Source: Microglena sp. YARC (lineage: Eukaryota > Chlorophyta > Chlorophyceae > Chlamydomonadales > Chlamydomonadaceae). Taken from it: 64,000 bases of DNA. The DNA lies in NCBI GenBank assembly GCA_022414725.1, contig CM039465.1, forward strand, positions 23,776,108-23,840,107, read 5' to 3'. Of the stretch, positions 58,601 to 64,000 are shown piece by piece (the stretch's first letter is position 1; every line of letters begins with the position of its first letter). A program made the translations under genes and the position numbers. The notes beneath the pieces are model-generated. The model did not search any database, was not told the DNA's origin, and saw nothing but the letters and a program-made list of their open reading frames with translations.

Positions 58601-61600
58601 GGTCATTTATATTTGTTTCTGCCCCCCCCTCGCACAATAGTAAAAAATAATCACCCCCCTAAAAATCTGAGTTTTCAAAAGACTGTCCCAGCCTGTGGAT
58701 AGTCTCAATTTGAGTGGTTAAGTGAGGCACTAGGAAAATCTGTCACTTGAATTTTTGGTAACACAATACCTGAATTGTCAGAGGCTGTCTGGCTTATCCA
58801 TTCAATGGCAGTAGATAGCCTCAACATTAGTAGACTTGGGCCCAATTTGGACATGGTAAGAAGCACTAGGAAATTCCCAGACCTGAAAAAACACAATAAC
58901 TGATTTTTCTGAGGCCCTGTACTGTACTGTACTGTACTGTACTGTACTGTACTGTACTGTACTGTACTGTACTGCACTGTACTGTACTGCACTGCACTGT
59001 AAATGGCAGTGGATGGCCTCAATATAAGTTGACCTGGGGCCCAAGCCCCCCCAAACCTAACCCAAGCCCAACGCCAGGCTAAAGCACCAAGGTCCAATAT
59101 CCACTCTTATATTGGAATCAATGTTTTGCTCTTTTGGGCCTCCAGGTCTCAACCTCTGCCAAAGCTCTCCTGCGCATGCTCTTCTCGATCCAGATATTGA
59201 AAGCGTCCTCAATTAGTTAGTCATACGTGGGGAACGAACGCAAGAAGGTAGTTATGCAGTTATAGCTTGTGACTCATTCAGACCGTTGCGCCCATCTACT
59301 AAGCGTCATAGGCATGCCCTAGAGTGGTCAGTGTTGTTGAACCCAGTGGTGGTATTCCATTTTCCTGCAGGCAATTTCAGCGCATGGTCCTTGGTCAGTC
59401 GACCTGGCTGCTGGGCGATCGCCTCATTGTTGGGAATCATTCTGATAATGCTATCGACTGGCTGGTCAAAGCTTGTTTAGGAGAGACACAAAGGAGATAA
59501 AAGCAACCTACCGTTATCTCCACCCTGCTGTTATTATTGGCTTGGGATTCAGTTTGTAATTCCCACTTCATCCTAAATCCTAAAGTCTAAACCGTCATCT
59601 TCACCTGACATCCTGTATCGTGACATCCAGCAACCCTGGTGGTTTGTTTGCCCCCATGTATGTGGAGCGGGATGCCTGAGCCTGCAGTCTGCATCATCCA
59701 AAACATTTAGTAGTGAGAATGTCGATGCTCCAGCCAAGGTACTGGTCGTTTGGAAACATTAAAATCGGGCATGCATATTGCTCCAGCCAACATTTCAGAA
59801 ATCGCAAACATTTCACAGACCTGAGATGCCGATGGCCGATTACGCGCAGAAACACATAAAATTGTGAACAAACAATATATCGTGCCTAGCCGAAACACTT
59901 CAGAAAGTGGCTATCTTTGCTTTACCTCATTGCTTTCAACCTTTTTTCACCTCATTGCTGTCTTGTAATGCAGGACGTTGTTCTTGGACATGGATCCGTT
60001 GCAGGCGCTGCTAGCATCACGTCTTCACGACCAATTTCTCCCTCAACAAGTAAGTCTGTAATTGTTTAGAGAGCAGAAGCGGGCCATACATTCAGACCTT
60101 GATGACCGGTCCCATGTTTCAGAACTTGCTGTGCGCTCTAGTATTTTTGTCGCAGTCAACCACCACGGTAGCTGTGTCCAGGTAAGGTAGCAGCTCGTTC
60201 CATACAGCCGAAAGACGAGGCTCACTTAATACCATGTCCTACCAAGCGTTATCATTCATTTTTTTGCTGTATATGTCTATTGGGCAAACAATATTGTGGG
60301 CCGCATAAAACCAGCTCTGTATGTGTGATGTCTTGAATTCGCATTTTGCTGTGCGTCCATATCGTTATTGTAGACTTAAATTATCATTTTAGCACGGACT
60401 CAGGGCCCCCGTCGGTTAAAATATTGTTTGGGGTTCAGTTCATCAGTGCTTTTTCTTTTAAAGCCCTTCCTACACGGTTGGGCAAGTCCCTTTAGCCTAT
60501 TTGGCCTACCCCTGGACTATAACATCTATATATATAAAGACATACACGGATTGCAAACTTTTCATGCGATTTTCATGCCAACGCTAGCTGGCTTTGGCTT
60601 AATTACCGAGATACTCATAGCGAATCACCCACCCTGGCTTTCGGCTGAATTCGCGGGTTAGTAATAGCTTATCATGACTGAGTCGACTCCGAGTGCGTAA
60701 AATTCAAATCCCCAGTTCAGCTTTCAAGATGCAACTTCCACTCCTCCACATCAAGATTACACCTGCGCGCCATCGCCCTTTCCGCCTTTTTGACTGAGCC
60801 GAATACCCATCCAACTCCCTACCGAGATTTCGAAAATGACAGAGCAGGTGAATGCGAAGCGATAAATCATCTTCCGCATTCGATCTGAGCGTCATAACCA
60901 AGAATGGCGCTCAGACTAATTGTCTATAATCTTCTGCTCCTCGATGCCATGAATGCACACAATCAACCCCCCCTACCCAGATGTATCACACACAAACCAT
61001 TCCAACTCAACCCAAGCCAGACCCACAGCCTCCACACATTTCTGAATCCCTCCTTGCCCCTCACCCCATGTACACACTTTTTCTTTCTTCCCCCACCCCA
61101 TGTACACACTTTCTCTTTCTTCCTTCCCCCAAGCATCCCCACCCATGGTGGGTCAACCTGCAGCTGTTGCTTTGACCAGGAAGTTCCAGCCAGTCTTCTA
61201 TCGCAACATGCTAAGCAAACGATGTATGAATGCTTGAAACAATGAAATGAGATTGGATGAGGGGTGCAAGGGCCATATCGCGATTATATGGTAGAAATCT
61301 TCGACTTCCGTCCGATCAACACCTGCTGAATCAAAAATCGCAGCGCCGTGTTTAACGATCATCGATACAATGAAAAGAGATTGCATAGATAGGATTGCAT
61401 ATATAGGAGCGGTCAAAGTGTGAGAAATGAAAAGGAAATGGCTGCTCGCATCCACTGGCTGCCAACCGTGACACAATTGATGCACAGGCATGGTGAAAGT
61501 GCGCATGCGTGAAGTGAATGGTGGCAACGCTCGCAGGCGGAAGAGCGCTGTGGATAGAATGGGCGCCTGACGAGAACAATGAGAACTCAGAATGTATTTT

Positions 61601-62486
61601 GATAATTCGAATGCCCCTTGCTCTTCATGCTAGAGTCTGGGTGAGGAACAGGGGAGGGAGGTATGGATGCCTAGGCACAAAGATTGCTGGTGAGAAAGAA
61701 TTGCGCATAATTGGGGAAAGCGATTTGAAGTTCCGGGGTTGCGAGAAAGTTGCGAGTATCTATTTCCATTCCCAGCTCGTCCAGGCTGACCTACAGCATT
61801 TGCCAAACGCTGTCTCTGATTTGCATCGCTCCTATGCTCTTCTGCATGCAGAGCTCGCCTTTCGCTGTGAAGAGCTGGCTGGCTGGCTGTATTCGTCGCC
61901 TGTCTGCCTACATACAAGGACGTAACCCGATATGTTACCCAGGTCCTGGGGGCTGGGGGGGGGGGGGGGGGGGGGGGTATATTTTTAGTAAGGAAAGGAA
62001 GTGGGCATGTGTTAGATATTTTGAAAAGGGGACATATCTTGACTGTGTGCATGTGAGTAAGGGGGGGGGGGGGGGGCGGAGAGTGTACGTTCAAGGGCGA
62101 TGCACGTTATGTAACCCAGGCCAGAACAGGACCCAGGACCTGGGTGGGTGGTGTGGCGGGTGGCCTCGGCCACACGGGCAATGTACTAGTACATACATAC
62201 ATACATACATACATACAGACATACATACATACATACATACATACATAAATACATACATACATACATGTGCGTGCAGGTGAAGGCTGAGAATTTTACCATA
62301 GGAAAATTTTCAACAACTCCTTTACCCGGTATCGTGGACTTCTTGACCACTGTTGGTCACACAGTTGTTCTGTCCTCCAATGCCCTTGGTAATTCCCAAG
62401 TGATTAAAGTAGACCCCTTAACTAAGTTGGTCATAGCTGCAAGCGATGCCAGGAAAGACGGAGCCCCTTCAGCTGCTGCAGCGTAA
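47235..62486 (+). CDS. GGT: gamma-glutamyltransferase, complete 14-exon gene
   Basis: Extracellular or lumenal enzyme that transfers the gamma-glutamyl group of glutathione to acceptors or water. Coding exons: 47235-47260, 47343-47410, 47823-47942, 48342-48508, 48867-49047, 49682-49890, 50298-50414, 50802-50945, 52253-52527, 53677-53781, 54723-54846, 56094-56284, 59974-60049 and 62277-62486. Every intron is GT..AG and all phases agree, giving 670 residues. The N-terminus is short, basic and cytosolic ([10 protein letters not shown]), followed by one membrane segment at about residues 27-46, so a type II topology is expected. Visible motifs are GLGGG (about 152-156), RE-P (174-176), DDHGTSHLSVVD with the nucleophile Thr at about 470 (start of the small subunit), [11 protein letters not shown], and [11 protein letters not shown] (534-544). 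The end is SDARKDGAP. Family members usually have about 570-640 residues, so this one is slightly long at the N-terminus. The first exon (8 codons) rests only on a start codon, splice sites and phase, and is the least certain part. Confidence 0.93.
49136..49192 (+). repeat. 19-bp unit repeated three times
   Basis: CATGTGATCTGTGATAGGC three times in tandem in a gamma-glutamyltransferase intron. Confidence 0.95.
52980..53290 (+). repeat. dispersed repeat, second copy of 18560-18870
   Basis: Shares ordered blocks with 18560-18870, including CCAGGCGTTTGAACGAT, GGTTGGAGTG.GCATGA, ATCCTTCGCAAA and CGGCTACGAGTAGCT. It sits in a gamma-glutamyltransferase intron. No terminal repeat is present. Confidence 0.7.
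55110..55425 (+). repeat. dispersed repeat, copy 2 (in a gamma-glutamyltransferase intron)
   Basis: Second copy of the repeat at 17660-18000 in the same orientation. Confidence 0.85.
56705..56780 (+). repeat. (ATATA)n microsatellite
   Basis: AATATAATATAATATA repeats in a gamma-glutamyltransferase intron, about 110 bases before the zinc-finger repeat. Confidence 0.95.
56890..58640 (-). mobile_element. better-preserved copy of the zinc-finger-coding dispersed repeat
   Basis: Collinear with the decayed copy at 2060-3510. It contains a 229-codon minus-strand frame (57423-58112). No terminal repeats or target duplications were resolved. It lies in the 3.7-kb gamma-glutamyltransferase intron 56285-59973, on the strand opposite to that gene. 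Confidence 0.75.
57423..58112 (-). CDS. Cys/His-rich zinc-finger protein of a dispersed repeat
   Basis: A 229-residue frame. It opens with [20 protein letters not shown] then GHIL (paired Cys, then two His), followed by a Cys cluster [19 protein letters not shown]. Later come CPICL and [15 protein letters not shown], which together look like a C2H2-type finger. The C-terminus is Lys/Glu-rich. Similar Cys/His patterns occur in proteins encoded by eukaryotic DNA transposons; that link is from memory of the pattern, not a search. It may be the C-terminal part of a longer spliced protein, since sequence just upstream (58.1-58.5 kb) is also conserved between copies. The copy at 2.7-3.2 kb is broken. 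Confidence 0.6.
   Translation of the reverse strand: MCDGVPQKQAQLPKGGAQRDEVVVCKVQGCKKSLKMSSMRLHVAGHILRRECGHANGVSACAAEACGFCGAVCHDRSSGVCNVGLKKGSTSHIIVVTSSCPQVYKMSYTSVEKGSTANPCTKRPVACPICLSDPGKTHKYVWSYHILHHMQSVHPAQKLSTDDFNTFALSVAEFKGVVGKEHKSKRRDQKVLEAQDLLQAEAAIVEVPALFWSRVVKKEGEGGREGEEK
58916..59001 (+). repeat. (TACTG)n pentanucleotide microsatellite
   Basis: About 17 units of TACTG with a few C variants. Confidence 0.98.
60155..60268 (+). mobile_element. truncated SINE, tail only
   Basis: Shares ACGGTAGCTGTGTCCAGGTA, GGTAGCAGCTCGTTCC and TACCAAGCGTTATCATT with the tail of the SINE at 24363-24580. The tRNA-like head is absent. It lies in the last gamma-glutamyltransferase intron. Confidence 0.7.
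60385..60545 (+). repeat. short dispersed element, copy 3 of 3
   Basis: Same element as 13888-14010; tail is TCTATATATATAAAG after CCTGGACTATAACA. It lies in the last gamma-glutamyltransferase intron. It includes TATTTGGCCT, which is also in copy 1 but absent from copy 2. Confidence 0.88.
61290..61530 (+). repeat. dispersed repeat, copy 2
   Basis: Second copy of the repeat at 39020-39320, same orientation, inside the last gamma-glutamyltransferase intron. Confidence 0.72.
61905..62190 (+). repeat. dispersed repeat, one full and one partial copy
   Basis: TTATGTAACCCAGGCCAGAA, AGGACCCAGGACCTGGGTGG and GGCCACACGGGCAATGTACT match 38440-38590 inverted. Two poly(G) runs (about 61957-61977 and 62061-62075) lie within. 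A (CATA)n microsatellite follows at 62190-62268, just before the last gamma-glutamyltransferase exon. Confidence 0.78.
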
Positions 62487-64000
62487 TGTGCATCTCTTAG
62501 CCACTTTATTGGTTAGTACTTTTATGACGAAAAACAATCAATAGCAGTGTTTACCCCATAACACAGAGGCAATGGCGAGTGCATGCCTGCATGGGTCGAA
62601 ATTTTCTCTTTCCTTATTACAACTTTGCCATGTATATATAGCTTAGTAATCCATGGTCACCTATAGCAATAACATAGCTGCTTGTTGCCAACTAGTTCCA
62701 TGTTGGAACCAGCAGGAGAAGCCCACAATCTCTTAACATGTTTTTGTGTGCACTATCAATATTCGGGCCATTTCCGAGCCTGTTACATGGGGTTTACATG
62801 GGATTTGCAGGAGTCTGTCAAGTGTACCCCATGTAGCATACTACTCTACGGTTGTGACAGAATTTGATTACAGACTTTTGACAGTCTGTGCAACTTCGGT
62901 TATGTGTTCCTAAATCGTGCGCACTGTAAAGTGTATGCAAGCATTAACAGACTTTCTTACGTACTCGTTCCAGAATCTGGTTTATAGACCTCTGTAATCC
63001 CTATGCAATTAGGTCCGTTATCCTTCTGTAACTAGGTACGTAATCCTTCTGTTACTAAGTGTGTCATCCTTTTGTAACTTGGTCCCCGAAGTAACTACTA
63101 TGTACTCTCGAATTAAGTGATTTAGTTGGATGTAGGTACGAGGTATACCACCCCTTGCGCACCTCGTACCCTTAGAACTCACTAACATGCGAGTATGCTA
63201 ACATGCAAACCGTGCAATTGTAAGCAATTGCGAGTTCAGGATGTTGGATAAATGAATATTTGATAAAATGCTCCACACATCCGCCTATGGCTGCGCAGTT
63301 CGGAGCTTCCAGCAACGACCTACGGAGCTGCAAAAGTGCGAAGTTTGAGAGATGAAGGCTGGTAGACTGCTGACCTGAGAAACTGCAATTCCTCTCTGAG
63401 CCGCTAAATAAGGTGAAGCTGCGAACTTGAACTTGAACTTGGTTACAAAGCTCCAGCCAGCAATTTGGCTGGTCCCCGTCTTCGGCAGTATACAAAATAC
63501 TACCAGGAAAATGTTGACGCGAACAAGTCACTTTTTTCTTTCATTTTTTCGCCTCTTCTTCTGAACGATAAAAAAACAGAAGAAGAAAAATATCCATACA
63601 TATCAAAAAAACTTGATCCAGTATTTCCATACATTCATGGATGAACAAAGGAAGCTTCTCTCGACCTACATTTTCTGGATTGCACATCAGGTAATGTAGA
63701 GGAATCATTTTGCTCTCAGATTGGGAAATCAGGTTCTGATACTTTCTTTTCGAATTCAGCGAGGCTTAGTCAGTACATTCGAAGACCACATGGTGTTCAT
63801 CTTGAACTGATCCATAATCACGAAGGTGACACTGTCGGTCCTTCGAGTAACAATTGGACGTTTCCATCTATCACTTCCCACCTTTAGGTAGTGGGAGACT
63901 GGGAGGAACATATTACGCACCACCTTCTGAAGTAGGTCTCGGATGAGACAATTGGACATCTCAGGTTTCCCGCTATCATCTTATGAGGAGGACATCCAAG
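62487..64000. other. no gene recognised downstream of gamma-glutamyltransferase
   Basis: A minus-strand frame at 63756-63959 (SNCLIRDLLQKVVRNMFLPV...) has protein-like composition and could be an exon or element fragment, but no family or splice partner was seen. A short element shared with 32000 lies at 63427-63470 (GAACTTGGTTA..CCAGCAATTTGGCTGG). Confidence 0.4.

Overview
This is a eukaryotic nuclear genomic window. It is intron-rich, gene-poor and dominated by simple and tandem repeats. There are no rRNA genes, operons, CRISPR arrays or bacterial signals, and most long open frames are shadows of low-complexity repeats. Conserved genes are split into many short exons with GT..AG introns. 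Long poly(G)/poly(C) tracts, kilobase-scale polypyrimidine arrays and a 2.5 kb AT microsatellite sit between and inside the genes. A single-celled alga or other protist fits this style, but nothing in the sequence fixes the lineage.

Two conserved genes could be reconstructed exon by exon. (1) On the plus strand, 47235-62486, there is a complete gamma-glutamyltransferase gene with 14 coding exons. All phases agree, giving a 670-residue type II membrane protein with the catalytic Thr and substrate-binding motifs present. Its introns hold copies of several dispersed repeats. (2) On the minus strand, 18449 down to about 11700, there is a RecQ-family DNA helicase. Six exons (18449 to 14547) join in frame and carry motifs 0, I, Ia, Ib (LGSAQ), II (DEAH) and III. 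Motifs IV, V and VI are recognisable further on but are broken by a one-base frameshift and in-frame stops. Three helicase exons each have a decayed duplicate beside them, and the DEAH-box exon end with its splice donor has been amplified into five 51-bp tandem copies.

A probable third gene starts head-to-head with the gamma-glutamyltransferase gene (minus strand, 46921 downward). It has three phase-0 exons, the third broken by a 16-bp tandem duplication. Three further exon-like segments lie on the minus strand between 4.7 and 7.3 kb.

Layout: 1-4 kb, dispersed repeats and a decayed copy of a zinc-finger-coding repeat; 4-8.6 kb, minisatellites and possible exons; 8648-9647, a gap of exactly 1000 N; 10-10.5 kb, a minisatellite; 11.7-18.4 kb, the RecQ gene with a miniature LTR element at 16338-16970; 18.6-19.2 kb, the 3' end of an LTR retrotransposon; 20-25 kb, tandem repeats and a tRNA-derived SINE; 25.1-31.6 kb, four copies of a 1.5-2.3 kb unit built on a polypyrimidine tract; 32-37.7 kb, several satellites including a strict 178-bp array; 38-43 kb, mobile-element fragments and the AT microsatellite; 43-46 kb, mostly featureless; 46.2-62.5 kb, the head-to-head gene pair; 56.9-58.6 kb, the better-preserved zinc-finger repeat inside a gamma-glutamyltransferase intron.
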